NCBI RefSeq assembly: GCF_035956715.1
Contig: NZ_CP108381.1
Location: 6,356,001-6,420,000 of the forward strand
Source: Nocardia sp. NBC_01329
GTDB taxonomy: Bacteria; Actinomycetota; Actinomycetes; Mycobacteriales; Mycobacteriaceae
Length of the DNA stretch: 64,000 nucleotides
Direction: 5' to 3'
The translations under genes were made by a program, and so were the position numbers. Positions 56,901 to 61,200 of the stretch are shown here, piece by piece (position 1 is the stretch's first letter; each line of letters begins with the position of its first letter). The notes beneath the pieces were generated by a model. The model was not told where the DNA came from and did no database searches. It was given only the letters and a program-made list of their open reading frames with translations.

Positions 56901-57968
56901 GATCTGGGGATCGGTATCGATCCCCGCCGCGACCCCGAGGGCGGCTTCGGCGAGTTGTGGACCGTGTTCAACTACGCGGTGGACCTGTTCGACGAGTCGA
57001 CCGTGCAGTCCTTCGGTCGCAGGTTCGCACGTATCCTGGCCGCGGTGGCCGCCGATCCACAGGTCCGGGTGGGTGATATCGATATCCTCGATACCGCGGA
57101 GCGCGATCGGATGGCCGTCCCCGCGCAGCAGGTGGCGCCCGCGGCGACGTCAGGTACCGCACTGCCGCAGACGCTGCGCACCTCGGTCGAAGACGATCCC
57201 GAAGCCCCTGCGATCGTGTGGGGCGAGAACGAGCTCACCTATCAGGAGCTGGACGCGCGTTCCTCCCGCCTGGCCCGGGTCCTGATCGCGCGCGGTTACG
57301 GGCCGGGTACCGGTATCGGGGTCCGGCTCGAACGCGGCGTCGACGCCGCGGTCTCGACCTGGGCCGTGCTCAAAGCGGGTGCGGCGCTGGTCCCCGTCGG
57401 CGCGTTGGATGCCGCCGCGGCGGCGGGCCTGACTGCCGTGGCCGGAATCGTGGTCGGTTCCCCGCCCGCTGCTTCCGCCGCGGACTGGCTCGTGCTCGAC
57501 GATCCGGCGACTGCTGAGGAGATCGCCGCGGAGTCGCCGCGTCCGGTCACCTACGCTCATCGGGTTCGCCCACTGCAGGGCAGCGATCCGGCGTATGCCG
57601 GGGCCGACGGTCGTATCGTCTCCTACGATGCGCTGGCGGCCCTGGTGGCGGACGTACACACCGGCACCGAGCTGACCTACGAATCCCGTACCTTCCGGTA
57701 CGGGCGTACCGACGGCCCGGCCGCGGTCGTGGAGATCGTGGCGGCCGGCGCCGCCGCGGCGGCCGTGGTGCTGGTCTCCGAGGTGACCAGCGACGCGCTC
57801 GCCGACGAATGGGTCACACACCTGTGGGTCGATCGGGCCGGACTTGCCGAGCTGGACCCGGAGGCCCTGGAGGATTTGTCCGGGCTCGTCCTCGAGGAGG
57901 CCGGGCAGCCGGATGGGTCCTGGTCGCAGGTGGAACATGTGCTCGAGTTGACCGAGTCACTCGACTGA
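5934..57968 (+). CDS. Giant non-ribosomal peptide synthetase, 17,344 residues, 15 complete modules plus a C-terminal condensation and pseudo-adenylation domain
   Basis: This cytoplasmic assembly-line enzyme activates amino acids as adenylates, loads them on carrier-protein phosphopantetheine arms and condenses them in order. The layout is Cstarter-A-T, then C-A-T modules 2-12, an epimerisation domain after T12, C-A-T modules 13-15, then C16 and a degenerate A-like domain. Phosphopantetheine serines are at residues 1015, 2093, 3167, 4255, 5324, 6428, 7501, 8561, 9636, 10701, 11771, 12827, 14377, 15472 and 16554. All condensation domains keep HHxxxDG. The start is TTG at 5934: an in-frame stop lies at 5892, no other start codon intervenes, and AGCGAGGA precedes it by a few bases. 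No thioesterase is present, so the chain must pass to the next protein (58277). Large near-identical DNA blocks recur between adenylation domains. The first C domain suggests an N-acylated product; the exact product is unknown. Confidence 0.97.
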   Translation: MYQLDNGGNGADSGSEATDGKLFPLSPAQLGIWYVQHLDPRVPVNIAQYVDLRGNFDLEVLREASIAAAREFGSGFVRIVERDGEPMQYIDYSIPDTDKIHYVDLRDSENPEAAAHEWMRAEYSRPLDMTRDRLFRLAGLQLADDHWFWYLRAHHIVLDGFGAMTNMTRLAELYTAMVQGIEPSPVKTTDLHTLYEQEIAYRGSTRFESDKQYWAERVAGLEEGSSLAGRSAPPAARKSESRAVLSAETRRLLDACAQDQGSTPAQELLAAFAVYLARWNSADEVILSLPVTARTTAIMRRSGGVSSTIVPLRLRVGAGVTVAELRKQVQLEVSGALRHQRYRHEDIRRDTAGDGAVTTSFFGPWVNIMLFQDEVRLGEMIGNVQVLTTGNVEDLAVNLYQSLGGTELHIDFEANQNLYTEAETHAHHSRFLEFFDRFLAADADELVNRLDITTPAEFDKVTRAWTDTYHEVPATTLPALLDAQQLRTPERTAVEFDGTALSYEDFGARVNRLARKLIADGVGPESRVAVGMRRSLDLVVAMHAILCAGGAYVPIDPDHPTERTAYVLESSVPVCVLTVSTDGAEFPDSVRVVEVDLLDTSGYSDMPITDEDRSGPLRPDNTAYVLYTSGTTGRPKGVAVSHRAVVNQQLWMRAEFGIGVDDVYLQKSAATFDLSVWGYFLPLISGSTLVLATPDGHRDPRYIAETIAARGVTVTDFVPSVLAAFTAHAGAEQLESLRLLLVIGEALPGETVAAVAAISRASLYNLYGPTETTVSVTYWEATGAETGSVPIGVPEWNVGVRVLDSRLRPVPVGAQGELYLSGPQLARSYYGRPDLSADRFVADPFGVPGERMYRTGDLVRWRAEGTLDYLGRTDFQVKFRGQRIELGDIESHMLAHPEVGRAVVLVVDTAAGQHLVGYVVAAPGHTVDVDELTRFLGARLPTYMVPSALMVLDDLPLNASGKLDRKALPEPVFRQREFRAPSTPVEEIVAATFAEVVGLERVGADDDFFELGGNSLIATQVAARLGAALDTQVPVRMLFESSTVAALARRLQEEAGSGRRQPLLPRPRPTRITASGEVVEAVPLSPAQQRMWFINQFDPTIPAYNVPFVIRMKGRVDLAALHAAVRDVMARQQSLRTVHPESEDGGYQLVLPMDEIRTDVAVEPIDSAHLSTALTEFAAVGFDVTQEIPFRWRVYEVMGSRTNGMAEYAVAFVLHHIAADGWSMGPLSRDVAAAYLARAAGSEPQLSPLPVQYQDYSIWQREMLGSESDPDSVAARQIAYHREQLAGLPDQLELPTDRPRPAAQSFRGSRVAADIDAEMHNRLDALARQQGATLFMLLHASLAVLLSRLSGNTDIGVGTPVGGRGEAALDDLIGMFVNTLVLRSEIEDEQTFTELLAETRKRDLAAFANADVPFERIAEIVHPVRSQAAHPLAQVVLSFQEISHATLEVPGLSISAEEIELDIAKFDLLWTITEKRGSRGEPTGMGLVLSYATDLFDESTVRSFVTRWQWLLSAIVDDPEFRVGAIGLLDAAERAELTSCSGGPAEQPDTLAGLLAAAAVTNPEGTAVFADDRSYTYAELDAASNQLARVLIERGAGPEVSVALAMSRSWRYQLTLWAIAKSGAVLVPIDPTYPPDRIVYMVTDSGAAFGLTEDAELAELPVLSGGWISVDDPEFSAEIMVSSADAITDAERRAPLRTSNTAYMIYTSGSTGLPKGVAVTHAGLRNFSVEQVQRYGLDTSTRALAFASPSFDASMLELLLAVGSAGTLVVVPPMMYGGAELADLIETAGVTHAFITPSVLASLDPHALSGMRAIVAGGEAVPPDLTARWSAMPGREFYNGYGPTETTIMSNISAPLVPGGPVTIGGPVRGMRSLILDGRLNPVPEGVTGELYIGGIQLARGYHSRSALTAGRFVADPFGEQGDRLYRTGDVVRWRRDGSGALTVEYVGRNDFQVKVRGFRIELGEIDTALTSYGAVDFAVTIGHENVSGAMSLVSYVVAVPGDSIDVPALTAHVQDRLPAYMVPSSIMELDEIPLTPSGKLDRKALPAPQFQTQAFRAPVTPIEEIVAAVFAEVLDVERVGIDDDFFELGGNSLVATQVAARLGAALDTRVPVRLLFEASSVMALAARVESHVGEGARQALVARSRQEDIPLSLAQQRMWFLNRYDTGSAVNNIPIAIRMSGELDVAALQVAVIDVIDRHESLRTVFPETGHAPIQVILDAAQVVPDLTPFRIRQDKLIDYLIDLASMAFDVTSEVPLHARLFEISDTEYVLGMVVHHISADGWSIGPLARDVMAAYAARISWESPAWVQLPVQYADYALWQREVLGSEDDPESLISGQVRYWKQKLAGLPDELALPADRPRPAVSSYLGGVHSFVISAEVRRGIIELGRRHNASPFMVVHSALAALLARLTGESDISVGTPVAGRGEAALENLVGMFVNTLVLRTQVQGSMSFTELLAEARNTDLQAFAHADVPFERLVEVLNPTRSQARHPFFQVALSFENLPDRHFELPELRVAPVEYEIGLEKFDLSFNFRGMGEDTESGMLGELSFSRDLFDPATAASFADRFVRLLEAAVTDPASAVGDFEVLAPVERVRVLSEWNATGHVVPEGLLLDGFTRMVAEFPDRVAVSFEGASLSYAEFSGRVNRLARYLVAQGVGPESLVGLLVSRSLDLVVGMYAVVAAGGGYVPLDPAHPVERIGYILDTAGPVCVLTTTGDVGAVPEGTSVPVLELDVLDVSGYDASPVVDVDRLGRVRSSNTAYVIFTSGSTGRPKGVAVSHSAIGNQVAWMLSQYGLGAGDVYLQKTATTFDVSLWGYFLPLAVGARLVVATADGHRDPGYLAGVIAEQRVTVTDFVPSMLTVFAANVVAGSVPSLRHVFVIGEALPLETVSAMRAVSGAVVHNLYGPTEAAVSVTYWEASGEEVGSVPIGVPQWNSRVYVLDSRLRPVPEGVTGELYLAGGQLARGYVTRPDLSADRFVASPFDAGSRMYRTGDLVRWTRVAAGTEGVAGDSAGSRPVLEYLGRTDFQVKFRGQRIELGEIESAFLAQPLVSQAVVAVVGSQLGEQLVAYVVPVPGQRIVPAELLESVRGVLPVYMVPAAVVELDAFPLNTSGKLDRKALPEPVFQAREFRAASTPIEEIVAGVFADVLGVGRVGVDDDFFALGGNSLIATQVAARLGAALDTQVPVRVLFEASTVAGLAVRVQEQAGSGGRKALVAQPRPEQVLLSGEVVEAAPLSLAQQRMWFLNRFDGATAAYNIPLAIRLTGDLDVDALRAAVADLVSRHEVLRTVYPETESGPVQLVLPVGDAVPRLEVRPVAAPDVVAAVTEFAGTVFDVTAEVPMRVALFRLNEAGDAGATSDDIDATDSVPSVFVLALVVHHIAGDGFSTGPVTRDLMTAYAARTAGEAPGWAPLPVQYADYALWQRELLGDESDPGSLAAEQLGYWQSRLAGIPGQLDLPVDRPRPAVQSYRGARVDVRIDAEVHAGLLRVAREQGATLFMVVHAAFALLLSRLSGSDDITIGTPVAGRGESALDELIGMFVNTLVFRTELDRGASFTDLLAHQRQVDIEAFAHADVPFERLVEVLNPARSQARNPLFQVGLTFQNLAQWSLDLPGLTVSGVEVDTEVYQFDLNLILSDSYNTAGEPDGVTGFLTYATDLFDQDTVRGFVNRFVRLLSAVVSDPALELGAVEILDEAERTEILSRSGGPAMPARTLPELLSDAVAVDPTAPAVVFEGERFSYGEFDERSNRLARVLIAAGLGTEELVAVAVPRSADSVLAEWAVSKSGAAFLPIDPTYPADRIAHMLTDSGAPMGITVAAVRGDLPDSVDWIVLDELVLDGYSGDSITDADRVRPLTAANTAYVIYTSGSTGVPKGVVVSHAGLANFSAEQVERYRLTPDSRTLAFASPSFDASILELLLAVGSAGALVVVPTGTYGGAELGGLIARERVTVGLITPSVLASLDPADLAGMQVIIAGGEAVSADLVARWSTVTEAGADRRFHNAYGPTEATIATNISAVLLPGDPVTIGGPVRGMRTLVLDDRLQPVPEGVAGELYVGGIQLARGYHARPGLSAQRFVADPYTPGSRLYRTGDVVRWRRDSAGDPALEYVGRNDFQVKIRGYRIELGEIDAALTAHGDVDFAVTVGHEGAAGAVSLVSYIVAVPGFPADVAQVREFLGERLPSYMVPASIVVIDEIPLTPGGKLDRRALPEPVFETRAFRAPSTPIEEIVAGAFAEVLDIQRVGMDDDFFDLGGNSLIATQVAARLGRALNTHVPVRMLFEASTVASLAARVEQQAGSGGRQPLVAVSRPTRIPLSLAQQRMWFLNRFDQRSAVYNIPWASRLAGDLDVDALRAAIGDLVGRHEVLRTLYPETESGPVQVVLPAAEAVPDLIVRSIDSANIVPAVSELVSTGFDVTAEVPLRMALFEIDDSADDAREFVLVVVAHHIAGDGSSALPLMRDLMTAYTARAAGMVPGWTPLAVQYADYALWQRELLGDENDPESLAAQQIAYWKSALAGVPDQLDLPVDRPRPPAQSFAGRRVEIHITAELHGGLLRLAQQQGATMFMVVHSAFAVLLSRLSGTDDITIGTPVAGRGEQALDDLIGMFVNTLVFRTELDRGESFAALLARQRQVDIQAFAHADVPFERLVEVLNPARSTARHPLFQVGFTFQNLAQSSLELPGLTVSGVEVDAEVSQFDLNLIVGDSYDSSGAPQGVGGYLTYATDLFDQGTVQGFADRFVRLLAAIVAEPSTAVGDLEILAPVERVRVLSEWNATGQVVPEGLLLDGFTRMVVEFPDRVAVSFEGTSLSYAEFSGRVNRLARYLVAQGVGPESLVGLLVSRSLDLVVGMYAVVAAGGGYVPLDPAHPVERIGYILDTAGPVCVLTTTGDVGAVPEGTSVPVLELDVLDVSGYDASPVVDVDRLGRVRSSNTAYVIFTSGSTGRPKGVAVSHSAIGNQVAWMLSQYGLGAGDVYLQKTATTFDVSLWGYFLPLAVGARLVVATADGHRDPGYLAGVIAEQRVTVTDFVPSMLTVFAANVVAGSVPSLRHVFVIGEALPLETVSAMRAVSGAVVHNLYGPTEAAVSVTYWEASGEEVGSVPIGVPQWNSRVYVLDSRLRPVPEGVTGELYLAGGQLARGYVTRPDLSADRFVASPFDAGSRMYRTGDLVRWTRVDERPVLEYLGRTDFQVKFRGQRIELGEIESAFLAQPLVSQAVVAVVGSQLGEQLVAYVVPAPGQQIVQASVLESVRGVLPVYMVPAAVVELDAFPLNTSGKLDRKALPEPVFQAREFRAASTPIEEIVAGVFADVLGVQRVGVDDDFFALGGNSLIATQVAARLGAALDTQVPVRVLFEASTVAGLAAQVQEHVGVGGRAALVAQPRPEQVPLSLAQQRMWFLNRFDHASAAYNIPFAIRLTGDLEVDALRAAIADVVARHEVLRTVYPEVDGIGHQQVLPADEVVFDLTPEPVAAAELPTRILELIGVFFDVTDTPPFRTTLLRLDENTYVFVLVAHHISADGFSPRPLLRDLVVAYSERSRGVAPGWAPLPVQYADYTLWQRAVLGSEDDPESVAAQQVAYWVDTLRDLPDQLELPTDRPRPEIASYSGAVHDFAVDPALRAELENLSRAQGTTLFMLVHAALAAWSSRMAARSDIAIGTPIAGRGEQALDDLVGMFVNTLVLRTEVSPAMPFTELLAQVRRTDLAAFSHADIPFERLVDILNPRRSQAHHPLFQVALSFEAASAADTRAVALPGLELEVVEFDPGHAKFDLQLTVGTDSATDGSLLMQWAYATDLFDPETVAGFAERLVRILRAIARDPGVAVGDIDLLGESERTDVVRRWTGTGADAAAGVFSVDGQAVDRPESATLASLFEVAAREHPQRTAVKFGDDRLSYAELDRRANVLARRLIAEGAGPESLVAVLLPRSLDLVVALLAVIKSGAGYVPVDPDSPAERLAYVLGDADPATVVLDSTVPVRLPAGISWVAVDGYAVEAGDIEDADDGPITDADRLAPLRPDNTAYVIYTSGSTGRPKGVAVPHRNVVRLFANTEREFGFGADDVWTLFHSYAFDFSVWELWGPLLFGGTLVVVDYYVSRSPQQFLELLRAERVTVLNQTPSAFYQLAEADRIAADDRPLALRYVVFGGEALELRRLADWVERHGDGTAGRTQVVDGRETASPLLVNMYGITETTVHVSYRALDAATIAGAAGSVVGRALAGLKTYVLDNRLRPVPVGVAGELYVSGVQLSRGYRGRPDLTAARFVADPLGEPGARLYRSGDLARWNRSGELEYLGRADDQVKVRGFRIELGEIEAAVLAQPGVAQAAVIVREDKPGDHRIVGYVVPETGAETDPDAVREGAAQRLPSYMVPSALVVLDRIPLTINGKLDRRALPAPVLESGGARAASTPIEEIVAGVFAELLGAERVGADDDFFALGGNSLIATQVAARIGAALDTQVPVRMLFEDSTVAALAARVEQQAGAGGRPVLAPRPRPERPPLSQAQQRLWFLNRFEPESPVDNIPVVLRLRGALDVPAMIEAVGDVIARHESLRTVYPSYDGVGYQQVLPPAEVVPDVETVEVSAGAGTVNELGGELLASILEFVCLGFDLTVEPPVRMRVYRLAADDHVLVGVVHHIAADGFSMHPLSRDLMIAYAARTAGQAPDWTPMPVQYIDYAIWQRELLGSEDDPASLAARQLDFWRAELDGLPDELRLSTRTRPAVASEQSATHRFVVPGELIDPLDELAKAQGTTLFMLLHSSFAALLARLSGTTDIAVGIPIAGRGERVLDDMVGMFVNTLVLRTQVDVGVPFTELLAQVRDRDLHAFAHADVPFERLVEVLNPVRSQSRQPLFQVMLAFQNLGDSSLELPGLTMTDLNVEAPTTKYDLVLTLSNAPADGSGMGAAIVYATDLFDESFTAEFGRRFVRILRAVVAEPEVPVGDIEIMDSVERSLVLDRWNATEFPVETTLTETPGNTIMTLVSLFEAQVARTPEAVALTFEGTSLSYGEFASRVHRLARRLRDAGVGPESRVALGMRRSFDLLTGLYAVVAAGGAYVPLDPDQPLDRLEYIVDAARPVCVLTSGEDLDPGIEHQVRIDHLDLSDFADTPLTDADRNRPLRPDNTAYVIFTSGSTGRPKGVAVSHRAVVNYLVNAHARHGVGADDVLLQRTLATFDPSVVEFFLPLQVGARLVIARSEGHRDAVYLTRLIADEGVTMAQFVPSMLSVFLTESEPGAWAGLRDIVVGGEMLSGDIAQRLRERTGARLHNKYGPTETTIDVTNYEVTDVESGAVPIGVPGFNTQTYVLDDRVRPVPVGVPGELYIGGAQLAHGYLGRPDLTTTRFVANPLRAGERMYRTGDVVRWSPDGELEYLGRSDFQVKLHGLRIEPGEIEHALTELASVAQALVVMRSHARTGDHLVAYVVPATGDEIDTDELRAELRGRLPSYMVPSAFVVLAAFPLNASGKLDQKALPEPVFEARVFRAASTPIEEIVANTFADVLGVEQVGADDDFFELGGNSLVATQVAARLSAALGASVPVRALFEAPTVAALAVRAEQAGESARPALVAGPRPARVPLSFAQQRMWFLNQYDTSSVAYNLPMAIRLSGDLDVAALRAAVADVVWRHESLRTRFPEVDGAPAQVIVPAGQVELDLEPVAVAAAEVVAAVTEFVATGFDVAAAVPLRMRLFEAAPDAHVLVVVVHHIAADGFSMAPLARDVMTAYAARAQRSVPSWEPLAVQYADFTLWQRQVLGAEDDPDSPMARQIAFWQRTLADLPDELALPTDRPRPAVASLRGATVHSELPAELTRTLDELARGRGASMFMVLHAALAALLARMSGSDDIAVGTPIAGRGEQALDDLVGMFVNTLVLRTSVRSGETFTALLDRAKQADLDAFGHADVPFERLVDLLAPERSQARNPLFQVALSLQNAQQAVLDLAGLEVSGLELAEDVARFDLQFTLGENASGGMDLALNYATELFDETTAKVLLTRWQRLLDAVAADPDVVLGAVEILDESERAAALTRTGGPAVPARTLPELLAAAVAVDPSAPALVFAGERWTYGQADEHSNRLARELIAAGLGAEDLVAIAVPRSADSVLAEWAVTKSGAAFVPIDPTYPAERIAHMLADSGVRMGVTVSRVRADLPGTVDWLVLDELVLDEHSAEPVTDADRVRPLTPANIAYIIYTSGSTGVPKGVVVPHAGLANFSAEQVHRYRMDSDTRTLHFSSPSFDASIMELLLAIGSGGALVVVPPGTYGGAELYGLIRDEQVTHLFITPAALATFDPTGLDSLRVLAVGGEAYSPELLAKWAVPLGGPDGPVRAFHNVYGPTETTIVVNIGESLVAGEALTIGGPNRGIRSLVLDDRLQPVPDGVAGELYVSGTQVTRGYHDRPGLTADRFVADPYASGERMYRTGDVVRWASRELISGEIEYRLEYVGRSDFQVKVRGFRIELGEIDNALTSYAAVDFAVTIGHESAAGAVSLVSYVVAATGYSVDVAALTAYVEDRLPGYMVPSAIMVLDSIPLTPVGKLDRKALPEPVFETREFRAPATPIEEIVAGVFADVLGVDRVGADDDFFALGGNSLIATQVVARLGAALDTQVPVRVLFEASTVTAVAARIQEQAGSGGRAELVPQPRSRQVLSSGEAVQAAPLSLAQQRMWFLNRFDENSAAYHIPMAIRLSGALDVDALRVAISDVVARHEVLRTVYPETESGPVQVVLSAGDAVPQLDIRSVAAADVVAAVSELAATGFDVTAEVPLRVTLLRIDDAADEFVLAMVVHHISGDGSSMVPLTRDIMTSYAARAAGVEPGWAPLAVQYADYSIWQRELLGAESDPLSLAAAQIGYWRSALAGVPDQLDLPADRPRPAVQSYAGGRAAVEIDAETHAGLVRLAQQQGATLFMVVHSAFAVLLSRLSGVDDITVGTPVAGRGEQALDDLIGMFVNTLVFRSQLDRGESFADLLARQREVDIAAFAHADVPFERLVEVLNPVRSTARHPLFQVGFSFQNLAQTELRLPDLTVSGVDFDTAISQFDLHLIVGDKYDPSGAPEGVAGYLTYATALFDQPTVDGFAGRFVRLLRAIVADPSVPVGDLEILAPAERAVLAERNSTVRELDSAATLVSLLDASVAANGSAVALVGADGTQVTYAQLGARVNRLARYLIGRGVGPEDRVALAIRRSVDLVVAMYAVSVAGGVYVPVDPDQAAERSEYILATAGPVCVLTNSETGFGVGAGPDTPVVVLDDLDLDAFDGSPVSDGERVASLRSSNTAYVIFTSGSTGRPKGVAVPHVAVVNQLRYLISEFGLDGTDAVLLKTAATFDLSVWEFWAAVVCGGRLVIASPEGHRDPVYLSGLMRGEGVTTLTVVPSMLDALLGVDGGVSGSLRRVLAIGEALPVVTAGRVLSEYPGVGLFNLYGPTEAAVSVTTHRVTSVDVVSVPIGVPQWNSRVYVLDGRLRPVPDGVSGELYLAGVQLAVGYFGRAELSAERFVADPFVPGVRMYRTGDLVRWNSVGELEYLGRSDFQVKIRGFRIELGEIEAALLVLPEVARAVVLAVSDPRTGDRLVGYVVPAVGAGLDLVRIQSELGQRLPSYMVPSAFVELDALPLTVNGKLDRKALPEPVFEAREFRAASTPIEEIVANTFAEVLGADRVGADDDFFALGGNSLIATQVAARLGKALDTSVPVRALFEASTVAGLAVRVEQHAGSGGRAALVPQPRPDRVPLSLAQQRMWFLNRFDQQSAAYSIPLAIRLTGALDVLALRAAIGDLVDRHEILRTYYPETEQGPVQVILPAGGAAPELLVRSVAAGDLESAVLDLVSTSFDVTDEVPWRVALFAVDGAADEHVLAMVMHHIAGDGSSVAPLTRDLMTAYAARAAGGAPGWAPLHVQYADFALWQRALLGDEADPESLAASQVSYWQSRLAGIADQLDLPADRPRPAVQSFAGGRVEIGIDAEIHAGLQRLAQQQGATLFMVVHSALAVLLARLSGTDDITIGTPVAGRGEQALDDLIGMFVNTLVFRTELDRGESFTDLLARQRQVDIEAFANADVPFERLVEVLNPARSTARHPLFQVGLTFQNLGMSSLELPGLTISGVDIDTASSQYDLHLMVGDSYDTTGAPNGLAGHMTYASDLFEHATAQSFVDRFLRVLGGIVADPSVPVGDLEILAPVERTRVLAQWNATDHSVAPQLLLDGFARTAAAYPDRVAVVFEGTSLSYAEFAGRVNRLARHLVALGVGPDVAVALGMRRSLDLVVAMYAVVTAGGAYVPLDLEQPVERVDYVLDTAAPVCVLTSRVDGFAPVGRSVVVVDEIDLSALSEDPVTDADRVGPLRAANTAYVIFTSGSTGRPKGVAVSHGAIVNRLVWMQSEYGLGVADVVLQKTPSTFDVSVWEFFWPLQVGARLVVAKPDGHRDPGYLAEVVDAEGVSVAHFVPSMLSVFVGALPAEPGVVSCGSLRLVFSSGEALPAGPAQRLRELTGAAVHNLYGPTEAAVDVTFHEVTDADSSMVPIGGPVFNTRVYVLDGRLRPVPVGVAGELYLAGVQLARGYVARPDLSADRFVADPFETDARMYRTGDLVRWNSAGELEYLGRTDFQVKLRGLRIELGEIESALAALPEVGQAVVVLRNDPRTGDQLIGYAVPAADAQVDPDRVRGELAAQLPGYMVPATLMVVDAFPLNASGKLDRRALPEPEFAARAFRAPSTPVEEIVAATFAEVLGVDRVGADDDFFALGGNSLIATQVVARLGTALQTTLPVRLVFEASTVAGLAARAGLHAGAGGRAPLVPQPRPTQTLPSGEVVERVPLSLAQQRMWFLNRFDPDSFVDNIPVAVRLSGALDVAALHAAVADVLARHESLRTFYPEVDGTPYQQVVPAVEVTAELTPVETTVAELPGRLAELVTTGFDVTTRVPFRAGLFQVDATEHVLGFVVHHISGDGFSMSPLLRDLVTAYVARTEGDVPGWSPLEVQYADFALWQRQVLGSEDDPESVIAEQAGYWSGALAGLPDQLDLPADRARPAVASGRGATQVFEIDAETHAGLTELARAEGATLFMVVHSAFAVLLSRLSGETDIAIGTPIAGRGERALDDLIGMFVNTLVLRTPVDSGAGFTELLDSVRGTDIAAFGHADLPFERLVEILNPVRSQARHPLFQVMLSLQNTPRVDAALPGLAISAVDMPLETAKFDLQLDLSERTGAAGIAATFTYATDLFEPATVAQFGRRFVRLLKAIVKTPERPLGELPLLDAGEVSSVLRGGYGPAGTVDPAATLAGMFADQVVRTPAAPAVVFEGTSLSYAEFAGRVNRLARHLVALGVGPDVAVALGMRRSLDLVVAMYAVVTAGGAYVPLDLEQPVERVDYVLDTAAPVCVLTSRADGFAPVGRSVVVVDEIDLSALSEDPVTDADRVGPLRAANTAYVIFTSGSTGRPKGVAVSHGAIVNRLVWMQSEYGLGVADVVLQKTPSTFDVSVWEFFWPLQVGARLVVAKPDGHRDPGYLAEVVDAEGVSVAHFVPSMLSVFVGALPAEPGVVSCGSLRLVFSSGEALPAGPAQRLRELTGAAVHNLYGPTEAAVDVTFHEVTDADSSMVPIGGPVFNTRVYVLDGRLRPVPVGVAGELYLAGVQLARGYVARPDLSADRFVADPFETDARMYRTGDLVRWNSAGELEYLGRTDFQVKLRGLRIELGEIESALTGVAEVAQAVVVLRGDARTGDQLVGYLVPASGAVVDIDALRTHLSGRLPSYMVPAAFVVLDALPLNASGKLDRRALPAPVFEARVFRAPSTPIEEIVANTFAEVLGVERVGADDDFFALGGNSLIATQVAARIGAALDVSLPVRALFEAPTVAALAVRAEHTGERARQPLVAGPRPELVPLSYAQQRMWFLNQYDTSSVAYNLPMAIRLSGALDVAALQAAMTDVVRRHESLRTRYPEHGGTPVQAVLPAGQVELDLVPEQVAPDEVPAKVTEFVSTGFDVAAAVPMRARLFAAGPDEYALVVVVHHIAADGFSMAPLARDVMTAYAARAQGGVPSWEPLAVQYADFTLWQRQLLGAEDDPDSPMARQIAYWQRTLADLPDELVLPADRPRPAVASMRGATVRGEIGSELVRGLEALARERGASMFMVLHAGLAALLARMSGSDDIAVGTPIAGRGERALDDLVGMFVNTLVLRTEVRSGATFADLVEQAKQADLDAFGHADVPFERLVDLLAPERSQARNPLFQVALSFENNQQPTLDLAGLEVSGLDLAADVARFDLQFNLGENASGGMDLTLNYATELFDEATAHALLTRWQRLLAVVAADPNIVLGAVEILDEPERAEILSRSGGPAVPARTLPELLAAAVAVDRSATAVVFEGERFTYGEFDERSNRLARELIARGLGAEDLVAVAVPRSADSVLAEWAVAKAGAAFLPIDPSYPEDRIAHMLTDSGAPVGVTLSVLRSDLPDSVDWLVLDELDLEGYSAAALTDADRVRPVTPANTAYVIYTSGSTGVPKGVVVSHAGLANFSAEQVERYRLTPDSRALAFASPSFDASILELLLAVGSAGALVVVPTGTYGGAELGELIAREGVTAGLITPSVLASLDPADLAGMQVIIAGGEAISADLVAKWSTAAEGGGRRRFHNAYGPTEATVATNISGVLRPGDRVTIGGPVRGMRALVLDDRMNPVPEGVAGELYVAGVQLARGYHARPGLTADRFVADPHGEPGTRLYRTGDVVRWRRDSAGDPAVEYVGRNDFQVKIRGFRIELGEIDAALTAHDSVDFAVTTGHKTPAGAVSLVSYVVAAAGVSVDATALTGYVAERLPDYMVPAAVMVIDRIPLTPAGKLDRRALPEPVFQARTSYRGPRNPVEQIIAEVFAEVLGVDRVGVDDSFFALGGDSIVSIQLVSRAKARGVVFTPRHVFEQRTVAGLASIAESAEADSVVRTLVELPGGGVGTMALTPIVRFMAERSGSFGRFHQLMAVELPVGIDRGTIAAIVGPVLDRHDMLRARLYAADGDWVVETAEPGSVEVDALIDHTVFDSAVGEDELLEIASAAVDSALDRLDPENGVVVRFVWLDPDTTDRSGRLVVIAHHLVVDGVSWRVLVPDFVLSAVAHSAGQIPELPAPVTSMRTWAHALEQDAYSGERLAELEYWRTVAGTADPLLTERRLDVSVDTAGVTDIHAVRVSPEVTRTLLTTVPSLFHGSVNDGLLTALVLATAAWRARRVPGIRVDDPLLIRLEGHGREEELAPGADLSRTVGWFTALFPVRFEPAGIDIEAALTGGPALGAALKLVKEQLLAVPDKGVGYGLLRYMNSETAVELPREMPGQVNFNYLGRVGGGEIPDEMHGFGWIPAGDLAGLSVSYDSDMPAMAPLDINAIVVGDTLTARIGYPSTLLSPDEAREFGDLWVQALEAVARHADSAGAGGHTPSDFSLVSLSQQDVDGIEKRFPMPVADVWPLSSLQSGLLFHAQLAAMSVDVYTGQAVLTLTGRLDAERLRAAAQALVDRYENLRTAFVTDREGNSVQVVLNDVRADWTEYDRSATGTADDLIEADRLRRFDLAEPRLIRFTLIETGPSTWQFVVSNHHILLDGWSMPLLMRDLLALYAVRADSTALPAARSYRHFLDWVGRQDHDASLAAWGGALSGVTEPTLLTRPESGGGDSAHEIEALSGEYVFELDTAATARITALAAELGITANTVLQVAWAVLLGRITHRDDVIFGATVSGRPPQLTGVETMVGLFINTVPVRVRFDQSEPARELLTRTQGEQADLLDHHYVGLADIQAAAGMATLFDTLLVFESYPVDAEGIQAQATDIDGMAVTGLSTVDATHYPLSLIASLGSTLRIRAGYLQDMFDESGVRRIADQLVRVLTAITAAPDRPLGEVDLLDDAERELVLRRWNDTARTVDSAATLVSMFDAQLARTPDAPALTFDEQTLSYAEFAARANLLARWLIHRGVGPESFVALGMRRSIDLVVGMYAVTMAGGAYVPLDPDHPAERTEYILATADPVCVLTSGDDLPIDTAQVRIDKLDLSGYAGAAVTDADRVAPLRAANTAYVIFTSGSTGRPKGVAVSHGAIVNRLVWMQSEYGLGVADVVLQKTPSTFDVSVWEFFWPLQVGARLVVAKPDGHRDPGYLAEVVDAEGVSVAHFVPSMLSVFVGALPAEPGVVSCGSLRLVFSSGEALAAGPAQRLRELTGAAVHNLYGPTEAAVDVTFHEVTDADSSMVPIGGPVFNTRVYVLDGRLRPVPVGVAGELYLAGVQLARGYVARPDLSADRFVASPFGAGERMYRTGDVVRWNSTGELEYVGRSDFQVKLRGLRIELGEIESALTGVAEVAQAVVVLRGDAHTGDQLVGYLVPAAGALDIEDVREDLSARLPSYMVPAAFVVLDALPLNASGKLDRRALPAPVFEARVFRAPSTPIEEIVANTFAEVLGVERVGADDDFFALGGNSLSATRVAARLSAALDTDLAVRELFEASTVTALAARAETHSGAGGRVPLVPQPRPTQTLPSGEVVERVPLSLAQQRMWFLNRFDPGSAADNMPIAVRLSGLLDRQAMQIAIADVLARHESLRTYYPEVDGTPFQQVVPTSAVIPDLTPVDVSETDLFARVSEFVSTGFDVTAGVPFRVRLFEVDPTEHVLVIVVHHISSDGFSMGPLARDVVIAYSARIEGGEPGWLPLEVQYADYTLWQRQVLGSEDDPDSVIAAQIAYWSTELASIPEQLDLPADRPRPAVATGQGASLSFEIDHAVHAELVELARTRGVTFFMVVHAAFAVLLSRLSGESDIVVGTPVAGRGERALDDVIGMFVNTLALRTPIDSGTGFADLLETVRTSDVTAFGHADLPFERLVEVLNPVRSQARHPLFQVMLSLQNNNPQVNGELPGLAISGIESPIETAKFDLQLELAERIDPDHAAGGAPTARGVSAKFIYATDLFDVATVQGFADRFARLLAAIVAEPSTAVGDLEILAPVERVRVLSEWNATEQVLPERLLLDGFAGAVAEFPDRVALVFEGVEVTYAELDARVNRLARYLVAQGVGPESLVGLLVSRSLDLVVGMYAVVAAGGGYVPLDPAHPVERIGYILDTAGPVCVLTTTADMRAVDGVVAEGVPVLALDTLDVSGYDASPVVDVDRLGRVRSSNTAYVIFTSGSTGRPKGVAVSHSAIGNQVAWMLSQYGLGAGDVYLQKTATTFDVSLWGYFLPLAVGARLVVATADGHRDPGYLAGVIAEQRVTVTDFVPSMLTVFAANVVAGSVPSLRHVFVIGEALPLETVSAMRAVSGAVVHNLYGPTEAAVSVTYWEASGEEVGSVPIGVPQWNSRVYVLDSRLRPVPEGVTGELYLAGGQLARGYVTRPDLSADRFVASPFDAGSRMYRTGDLVRWTRVVAGTEGVAGDSAGSRPVLEYLGRTDFQVKFRGQRIELGEIESAFLAQPLVSQAVVAVVGSQLGEQLVAYVVPVPGQQVVSAELLEAVRGVLPVYMVPAAVVELDAFPLNTSGKLDRKALPEPVFQAREFRAASTPIEEIVAGVFADVLGVQRVGVDDDFFALGGNSLIATQVAARLGVALDTQVPVRVLFEASTVAGLAVRVQEQAGSGGRAALVPQPRPEQVLLSGEVVEAAPLSLAQQRMWFLNRFDDASAAYNLPLAIRLSGALDVEALRAAVADVVARHEVLRTVYPETDSGPVQVVLPAGQAAPQLELRSVAADGVVAAVAELASAGFDVTTEVPLRVALIQVSDLPGGDDAAGEFVLAMVVHHIAGDGLSVGPLTRDVMTAYAARTTGGAPARTPLPVQYADYSIWQRDLLGDESDPESLAARQIGYWQSALAGVPDQLDLPVDRPRPAAQSFAGGRVQLGIDAETHAGLLRVAQEQGATLFMVVHSALAVLLSRLSGTDDITIGTPVAGRGDQALDDLIGMFVNTLVFRTELDRGEAFTDLLARQRQVDIQAFANADVPFERLVEVLNPARSTARHPLFQVGFTFQNLGGSSLELPGLTVSGVEVDTEISQFDLNFLLGDSYDEAGAPQGVAGYLTYATALFDQGTVQGFVDRFTRLLREIVSDPSRPVGDLEILSPVERVRVLSEWNATGQVLPEGLLLDGFTRMVAEFPDRVALVFEGVEVTYAELDARVNRLARYLVAQGVGPESLVGLLVSRSLDLVVGMYAVVAAGGGYVPLDPAHPVERIGYILDTAGPVCVLTTTGDVGAVPEGTSVPVLELDVLDVSGYDASPVVDVDRLGRVRSSNTAYVIFTSGSTGRPKGVAVSHSAIGNQVAWMLSQYGLGAGDVYLQKTATTFDVSLWGYFLPLAVGARLVVATADGHRDPGYLAGVIAEQRVTVTDFVPSMLTVFAANVVAGSVPSLRHVFVIGEALPLETVSAMRAVSGAVVHNLYGPTEAAVSVTYWEASGEEVGSVPIGVPQWNSRVYVLDSRLRPVPEGVTGELYLAGGQLARGYVMRPDLSADRFVASPFDAGSRMYRTGDLVRWTRVDGRPVLEYLGRTDFQVKFRGQRIELGEIESAFLAQPLVSQAVVAVVGSQLGEQLVAYVVPVPGQQVVSAELLESVRGVLPVYMVPAAVVELDAFPLNTSGKLDRKALPEPVFQAREFRAASTPIEEIVAGVFADVLGVGRVGVDDDFFALGGNSLIATQVAARLGVALDTQVPVRVLFEASTVAGLAVRVQEQAGSGGRAALVAQPRPERVPLSLAQQRMWLINRFDPSSAAYNIPMAIRLTGALDETAVYRAVSDVVQRHESLRTRYPADSDGVPYQEILPVAEVMPREPVTVSPDDVLPRVAELLSAGFDVSQEVPVRALLLATGPEEHVLAVVAHHIAADGASMAPLARDLMTAYLARVGGEVPSWAPLPVQYADFALWQRAIIGDENDEDSVAAAQLAYWQKQLDGISGEAGLPLDRPRPPIPSMRGGVTGFAVDADVHRSLDESARASGVTMFMVMHAAVAVLLSRLTNTGDVLVGTPIAGRGERELDDLVGMFVNTLALRTTVKPAMTFADVLDQVREVDLSAFANGDVPFERVVQAVLPDRATANNQLLDVVLSFRNTERPALDLPGLTVQALDEDVLAAKFDLGIGIDPRRDPEGGFGELWTVFNYAVDLFDESTVQSFGRRFARILAAVAADPQVRVGDIDILDTAERDRMAVPAQQVAPAATSGTALPQTLRTSVEDDPEAPAIVWGENELTYQELDARSSRLARVLIARGYGPGTGIGVRLERGVDAAVSTWAVLKAGAALVPVGALDAAAAAGLTAVAGIVVGSPPAASAADWLVLDDPATAEEIAAESPRPVTYAHRVRPLQGSDPAYAGADGRIVSYDALAALVADVHTGTELTYESRTFRYGRTDGPAAVVEIVAAGAAAAAVVLVSEVTSDALADEWVTHLWVDRAGLAELDPEALEDLSGLVLEEAGQPDGSWSQVEHVLELTESLD
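5994..9090 (+). other. NRPS module 1: starter-type C, A, T
   Basis: The first condensation domain (from residue 21, [19 protein letters not shown]) carries HHIVLDG at residues 154-160. It sits at the very N-terminus with no upstream carrier, as in lipo-initiation domains that accept an acyl-CoA or acyl-carrier donor. The adenylation domain (about 7360-8835) reads pocket residues D-L-W-D-L-I-L-V-S-K from FDLSVW, TDFVPS, LVIGEA, NLYGPTE and TTVS. I cannot match this to a known substrate. The Asp at the fourth position is often seen with basic or amide side chains. Carrier serine codon at 8976-8978. Confidence 0.8.
9175..12330 (+). other. NRPS module 2: C-A-T, aliphatic-type pocket
   Basis: The C domain opens [17 protein letters not shown] and has [13 protein letters not shown]. 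The adenylation domain (about 10585-12085) has FDASML, AFITPS, IVAGGEA, NGYGPTE and TTIM, giving pocket D-A-L-F-V-G-G-I-M-K. The DA...G..K pattern is typical of branched aliphatic residues such as Val, but no exact code is recognised. Carrier serine codon at 12210-12212. Confidence 0.8.
12380..15560 (+). other. NRPS module 3: C-A-T, DVWDFILVSK pocket
   Basis: The C domain carries [13 protein letters not shown]. The adenylation domain is the first copy of the repeated R1 block, with FDVSLW, TDFVPS, FVIGEA, NLYGPTE and AAVS giving pocket D-V-W-D-F-I-L-V-S-K. Between motifs A7 and A8 it has a 15-residue loop ([15 protein letters not shown]) that the module 5 and 15 copies lack. Carrier serine codon at 15432-15434. 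Confidence 0.8.
13700..15570 (+). repeat. R1 adenylation-carrier repeat, copy 1 (module 3)
   Basis: This is one of five near-identical DNA blocks spanning the end of a C domain, the whole adenylation domain, the carrier and the linker to the next C domain. Boundaries are approximate. Codons are richer in TTG, GGT and TAT than in the surrounding modules. It carries the long A7-A8 loop. Confidence 0.85.
15630..18820 (+). other. NRPS module 4: C-A-T, aliphatic-type pocket
   Basis: The C domain carries [13 protein letters not shown]. The adenylation domain (about 17065-18570) has FDASIL, GLITPS, IIAGGEA, NAYGPTE and ATIA, giving D-A-L-L-I-G-A-I-A-K, probably a small or branched aliphatic residue. 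It is the closest relative of the module 12 adenylation domain (one pocket residue different). Carrier serine codon at 18696-18698. Confidence 0.8.
18866..22030 (+). other. NRPS module 5: C-A-T, DVWDFILVSK pocket
   Basis: The C domain carries [13 protein letters not shown]. The adenylation domain is the second R1 copy with the same pocket as module 3, D-V-W-D-F-I-L-V-S-K. Its A7-A8 loop is the short form ([11 protein letters not shown]). Carrier serine codon at 21903-21905. Confidence 0.8.
20217..22000 (+). repeat. R1 adenylation-carrier repeat, copy 2 (module 5)
   Basis: The block matches copy 1 almost base for base but is 36 bases shorter in the A7-A8 loop. The preceding stretch (from about 20117) also matches the region upstream of the module 14 copy. 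Confidence 0.85.
22074..25340 (+). other. NRPS module 6: C-A-T, threonine
   Basis: The C domain carries [13 protein letters not shown]. The adenylation domain (about 23505-25085) has FDFSVW, LNQTPS, VFGGEA, NMYGITE and TTVH. The pocket D-F-W-N-V-G-M-V-H-K is the standard threonine code with a conservative I-to-V change. This is one of the most secure substrate calls in the window. Base composition is visibly higher in G+C than the repeated blocks. Carrier serine codon at 25215-25217. Confidence 0.88.
25387..28550 (+). other. NRPS module 7: C-A-T, unassigned pocket DPVQVGKIDK
   Basis: The C domain opens [17 protein letters not shown] and has [13 protein letters not shown]. The adenylation domain (about 26820-28315) has [27 protein letters not shown] and TTID, giving D-P-V-Q-V-G-K-I-D-K. 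Pro at the second and Lys at the seventh pocket position are unusual. A polar or acidic side chain is possible, but I cannot name the substrate. The catalytic lysine motif is GKLDQKALP rather than GKLDRKALP. Carrier serine codon at 28434-28436. Confidence 0.8.
28601..31740 (+). other. NRPS module 8: C-A-T, aliphatic-type pocket
   Basis: The C domain carries [13 protein letters not shown] and is a close copy of the module 12 C domain, with near-identical DNA around its start (from about 28618 and 41428). The adenylation domain has FDASIM, LFITPA, AVGGEA, NVYGPTE and TTIV, giving D-A-M-F-A-G-V-I-V-K, probably hydrophobic. Carrier serine codon at 31614-31616. Confidence 0.8.
31815..34960 (+). 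other. NRPS module 9: C-A-T, DLWTLILVSK pocket
   Basis: The C domain carries [13 protein letters not shown]. The adenylation domain has FDLSVW, TLTVVPS, LAIGEA, NLYGPTE and AAVS, giving D-L-W-T-L-I-L-V-S-K, related to the module 1 and 3 pockets but with Thr instead of Asp at position four. The core from about 33655 to 34440 switches to TTG/GGT/GTG-rich codons, unlike the flanks. Carrier serine codon at 34839-34841. Confidence 0.78.
35010..38155 (+). other. NRPS module 10: C-A-T, serine
   Basis: The C domain carries [13 protein letters not shown]. The adenylation domain has FDVSVW, AHFVPS, FSSGEA, NLYGPTE and AAVD. The pocket D-V-W-H-F-S-L-V-D-K matches the serine signature (DVWHxSLxDK). DNA of its N-terminal and core parts (36459-37664) is almost identical to module 11. 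Carrier serine codon at 38034-38036. Confidence 0.88.
36459..37664 (+). repeat. R2 serine adenylation repeat, copy 1 (module 10)
   Basis: A 1206-base block recurs at 39669-40874 with a single difference that I can find (GTT/GCT, Val/Ala, near 36724). It covers the adenylation N-terminal core up to just past motif A8. The C-terminal subdomain beyond it diverges. Confidence 0.9.
38234..41365 (+). other. NRPS module 11: C-A-T, serine
   Basis: The C domain carries [13 protein letters not shown] and is related to the module 14 C domain, which also receives from a serine carrier. The pocket is identical to module 10, D-V-W-H-F-S-L-V-D-K, so serine. The last third of the adenylation domain and its carrier differ from module 10 and match module 13 instead. 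Carrier serine codon at 41244-41246. Confidence 0.88.
39669..40874 (+). repeat. R2 serine adenylation repeat, copy 2 (module 11)
   Basis: This is the partner of 36459-37664 at a constant offset of 3210 bases. Downstream of it, 41039-41250 matches 48857-49068 in module 13, so module 11 is a mosaic of module 10-like and module 13-like parts. Confidence 0.9.
41411..46010 (+). other. NRPS module 12: C-A-T-E, aliphatic-type D-residue
   Basis: The C domain opens [17 protein letters not shown] and carries [13 protein letters not shown]. The adenylation domain (about 42785-44290) has FDASIL, GLITPS, IIAGGEA, NAYGPTE and ATVA, giving D-A-L-L-I-G-A-V-A-K, close to module 4. The carrier has LGGDSIVS in place of LGGNSLIA, the form that pairs with epimerisation domains (serine codon 44412-44414). 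The residue should be inverted to D on the carrier. Confidence 0.85.
44590..45960 (+). other. Epimerisation domain of module 12
   Basis: This is the only epimerisation domain in the visible assembly line. [13 protein letters not shown] (histidines at residues 13020-13021), LEGHGREE and [12 protein letters not shown] are the diagnostic motifs. It converts the carrier-bound L-residue of module 12 to a D/L mixture, from which the next condensation domain selects D. It is intact by inspection. Confidence 0.9.
46083..49180 (+). other. NRPS module 13: D-accepting C, A, T; serine
   Basis: The C domain differs from all others here ([41 protein letters not shown]). It has the sequence character of D-donor/L-acceptor condensation domains, as expected right after an epimerisation domain. 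The adenylation pocket is D-V-W-H-F-S-L-V-D-K, serine. Its core (47856-48538) is a near-perfect copy of the module 10/11 core set in otherwise different flanks. Carrier serine codon at 49062-49064. Confidence 0.88.
47856..48538 (+). repeat. R2 core-only repeat, copy 3 (module 13)
   Basis: These 683 bases match 36825-37507 at a constant offset of 11031, with one visible difference (GCT/CCT, Ala/Pro, in EALxAGPAQ). The block starts just before motif A3 and ends between A6 and A7. It therefore holds the substrate pocket positions 235-331 and little else. Confidence 0.9.
49262..52460 (+). other. NRPS module 14: C-A-T, DVWDFILVSK pocket
   Basis: The C domain carries [13 protein letters not shown]. 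The adenylation domain is the third R1 copy with the long A7-A8 loop and the pocket D-V-W-D-F-I-L-V-S-K. Shared point variants (for example CGT for CGG near 51394) tie it most closely to the copy in module 17 on the next protein. Carrier serine codon at 52347-52349. Confidence 0.8.
50616..52480 (+). repeat. R1 adenylation-carrier repeat, copy 3 (module 14)
   Basis: This copy has the long A7-A8 loop and a different A2-A3 linker ([19 protein letters not shown]). It shares private variants with copy 5. Confidence 0.85.
52546..55705 (+). other. NRPS module 15: C-A-T, DVWDFILVSK pocket
   Basis: The C domain carries [13 protein letters not shown]. The adenylation domain is the fourth R1 copy with the short A7-A8 loop ([11 protein letters not shown]) and a Thr-to-Met change in [12 protein letters not shown]. 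The pocket is D-V-W-D-F-I-L-V-S-K. Carrier serine codon at 55593-55595. Confidence 0.8.
53907..55730 (+). repeat. R1 adenylation-carrier repeat, copy 4 (module 15)
   Basis: This copy has the short A7-A8 loop and the A2-A3 linker of copies 1 and 2. It follows copy 3 directly, so modules 14 and 15 are tandem copies. The 109 bases before it (53778-53886) match those before copy 5 with one visible mismatch. Confidence 0.85.
55763..57100 (+). other. Condensation domain of split module 16
   Basis: A complete condensation domain opens [17 protein letters not shown] and carries [13 protein letters not shown]. No functional adenylation or carrier domain follows it in this protein. Its acceptor substrate must be the aminoacyl carrier at the start of the next protein, so the module boundary between the two proteins falls between C and A rather than between T and C. 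Confidence 0.85.
57160..57965 (+). other. Degenerate adenylation-like domain at the NRPS C-terminus
   Basis: About 268 residues (from about 17076) align by eye to the first half of the neighbouring adenylation domains: [21 protein letters not shown], then [10 protein letters not shown], a degenerate stretch, then a helix-strand-helix run that parallels [22 protein letters not shown] and the following [12 protein letters not shown] region. The nucleotide-binding TSGSTGxPKG loop is replaced by a short unrelated stretch ([12 protein letters not shown]). There is no YGPTE, no YRTGD and no catalytic GKLDR lysine. It cannot activate an amino acid. The sequence is well diverged and ends in a normal stop, so this is not a recent frameshift. 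The tail is acidic (ending VLELTESLD). A structural or docking role is inferred. Confidence 0.8.
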
Positions 57969-57998
57969 ACGGTGGGGGTCGATGCACGGCCCCCGGAT

Positions 57999-58035
57999 CC
58001 CTGACGTCCGGCGTGGTCCACGCCGGACGTCAGGG
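57999..58035. terminator. Perfect 18-base inverted repeat between the two NRPS genes
   Basis: The arm CCCTGACGTCCGGCGTGG at 57999-58016 is followed by one T and then its exact reverse complement at 58018-58035. As RNA this forms a stem of 17 pairs closed by a 3-base loop. A smaller GGGGG/CCCCC hairpin (57974-57994) precedes it. No T-tract follows, but actinobacterial terminators often lack one. It lies 31 bases after the NRPS stop codon. It could alternatively be a palindromic protein-binding site. Confidence 0.55.
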
Positions 58036-58276
58036 CTGTACAGGCGGGATTTCGGGCCGCCGGTGGTAACAGATCGGTGTCGGCGGCCCATGTAATGTTG
58101 GACGATGGATAACCCGGTGACGGGCAATCGTGCTCTTTGCGCGGTGCGGCCCGGTACGCCGGTGTGGTTCGCGCCGTCCGCGGGTGCACCTCCGGCAAGC
58201 GCAAAGCAGACAAGGCAGGGTTGATGGGTTCGGTTGTCGGTGAGCAGTGTGACCACCAACAGGAAGTGATGTAGGC
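58036..58276 (+). promoter_or_regulatory. Leader region of the second NRPS gene
   Basis: These 241 bases contain no gene that I can support. A TAATGT element at 58093-58098 fits a -10 hexamer, though no good -35 was found. CTTTGCGC at 58135-58142 can pair with GCGCAAAG at 58199-58206 across a GC-rich loop. AGGAAG at 58261-58266 and GTAGG at 58271-58275 precede the ATG at 58277. If the upstream hairpin stops transcription, a promoter for the second gene must lie here. Confidence 0.3.
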
Positions 58277-61200
58277 ATGACCCGAACGGCGCGTACCCGA
58301 CCCACCCGCACCCGACGTCCCCGCGGAACCACCCTGCCCCAGCTCATGGCTAGGGCGGTCGAGACCAACCCTACGGGTGTAGCGGTCAGTTACGCGGATG
58401 CCTCCGGTAACTTGGGCCGGCTCACCTATGCGGAACTGGATGAACGCTCCAATCGGCTGGCCCGCCTGCTCATCGCGCGCGGTATCGGCCCGGAGGATCT
58501 GGTGGCGATCGGGATCACCCGCTCGATCGACTCGGTCGTCGCGGTCTGGGCCGTGGCCAAGACCGGCGCCGGGTACCTGCCGGTAGACCCGACCTATCCG
58601 ATCGACCGCATCACGCACATGATCACCGATTCGGGCGCCGTCTTGGGCCTGACCGTGCAGGAATACGTCGCCGAGCTGCCCGATGAGGTGGGGTGGCTCA
58701 TCGTCGACGATCCGGATTTCACGGCCGGGCTCACGCAGTACCCGGCCGAACCGGTGTCCTTCGACGAACGGGTGCGGCCGCTGCGCGTCGACCACCCGGC
58801 ATATGTCATCTACACCTCGGGTTCGACCGGCACTCCGAAGGGAGTCGTGGTCACCCATGCCGGATTGGCCGGGTTCTGCGCCGAACAGCGGGAACGCTTC
58901 CGGGTCGAGAGCACGGCTCGTACGATGCATTTCGTCTCCCTGTCCTTCGACGCGTCGATGTTCGAGCTGCTGCTGACGGTGGGTGCGGCGGCGACTTTGG
59001 TTGTTGTCTCGCCCACCGTGTACGGCGGCGAAGAATTGGCCGGTCTGATGCGGCGGGAGCAGGTGACCCATGCCGTCTTCACGCCGGCCACGCTGGCCTC
59101 TGTCGACCCGGCGGGTCTGAACGATCTGCGTATGGTGATCGTCGGTGGCGAAGCGTGCCCGCCGGAACTGGTGCGTCGCTGGGCCGGAACCCTGTCCGAC
59201 GGCCGTTCTCGTGATTTCTACAACGGGTACGGTCCGACCGAGACCACCATTGTGGTCAATATCAGTGATCCGCTGAAGCCTGACGAAACGGTCACCATCG
59301 GTGCGCCGATCCGCGGCGTCACCGAATACGTGCTGGACGAACGGCTGGCGCCGCTGCCCACCGGAGTCACCGGCGAACTGTATGTGGCCGGCGCCCAACT
59401 GGCCCGCGGTTACCACGCCCGGCTGGGCCTGACCGCGGAACGTTTCGTGGCGAACCCCTTCGCCGAGGACGGTTCCCGTCTCTACCGCACCGGCGACCTG
59501 GTCCGCTGGCTGGCCGATGGTTCACTGGAGTATCTGGGCCGCAACGACTTCCAGTTGAAGATCCGGGGTTTTCGGATCGAGTTGGGCGAGATCGACGCGG
59601 TACTGGCCGAACACGAATCGGTGGGCTTCGCCGTCACTGTCGGTTACGAGCGCGCCGGCGGTGCCACGATCCTCGCCGCCTACGTGCATCCGGCCGACGG
59701 AGCCACCGTCGATACCGACGAACTGCTCGCCCTGGCCGCGAGCCGGATGCCCGCGCATATGGTCCCGGCGAGCATCACTGTGCTGGACCGGATCCCGCTG
59801 ACGCCCGTCGGAAAACTCGACCGCCGTGCGCTGCCCGAACCGCAGCTGCGCAGCAAGGAATATCGCGAGCCGGAGACTTCCTTGGAGAAGCAGGTCGCTG
59901 CCGTTTTCTCCGATCTGCTGCGGCCGGTGGACCCCGTCGGCGCCGACGACGATTTCTTCGAACTCGGCGGTAACTCGCTGATCGCCACCCAGGTGGCGGC
60001 CCGGCTGGGTGCCGCCGTGGACGCGTCGGTCCCGACCCGCATGATCTTCGAGGCCTCCACCGTGGCCGGTCTCGCCGAACGGCTTGCCGAGATCGGGAAT
60101 TCGGGTGGCCGGCTGGCGCTCACCGCCGGTCCGCGGCCGGAGTTCGTGCCGTTGTCGCTGGCACAGCAGCGAATGTGGTTCTTGAACCGTTTCGACGAGG
60201 GTTCGGCGACGTACAACATTCCGCTGGCCATCCGGCTGTCGGGTGAGCTGGATGTGGACGCATTACGGCTGGCGGTCGCGGATGTGGTGGCGCGCCACGA
60301 GGTGCTGAGGACGGTGTATCCGGAAACGGAGTCCGGTCCGGTGCAGGTGGTGTTGCCGGCCGAGGCGGTTCCGGATCTGATCGTGCGGTCGATCGACAGC
60401 GCGAATATCGTTCCGGCGGTTTCGGAGCTGGTTTCGGGCGGTTTCGATGTGACGTCCGAGGTGCCATTGCGGGCGGCATTGTTCGAGGTGCACGACACAC
60501 CCGGCGTGGAAGGTCCGGCGGGCGAGTTCGTGTTGGCGGTGGTCGTGCACCATGTCGCGGCGGATGGTGCGTCGGTGGGCCCGATGACGCGGGACCTGAT
60601 GACCGCCTATGTGGCGCGTGCGGCGGGCGAGGCGCCGGCATGGACGCCGTTGCCGGTGCAGTATGCCGATTACAGCATCTGGCAGCGTGAGTTGCTGGGG
60701 GACGAATCCGATCCGGAGTCGTTGGCAGCGAAGCAGATCGAGTACTGGCGGTCGGCATTGGCCGGGATACCCGATCAGCTGGATCTGCCGATGGACCATC
60801 CGCGTCCGGCCGCGCAGTCGTTTGCGGGCGGCCGGGCCGAGGTGTGGGTCGACGCGGAGGTCCATGCCGGATTGCTGCGGATCGCGCAGCAGCAGCACAC
60901 GACTCTGTTCATGGTGGTGCATTCGGCGCTTGCCGTGCTGCTGTCGCGTTTGTCGGGTAGTGATGACATCACCGTGGGTACACCGGTGGCGGGTCGTGGT
61001 GAGCAGGCGCTCGACGACTTGATCGGTATGTTCGTGAACACGCTGGTGTTCCGCACCGAACTCGATCGGGGTGAATCGTTCCGGGACCTGCTGGCACGGC
61101 AGCGTGAGATCGATATCGCGGCTTACGAGCACGGCGACGTGCCGTTCGAGCGGCTGGTCGAGGTGTTGAACCCGGCGCGGTCGCAGTCGCGGCATCCGCT

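Noticed and set aside
57100-57968. Recent frameshift or premature stop truncating a working adenylation domain
   Set aside because: The pseudo-domain is diverged along its whole length and lacks the A3 loop internally. No adenylation remainder follows the stop in another frame before the inverted repeat.
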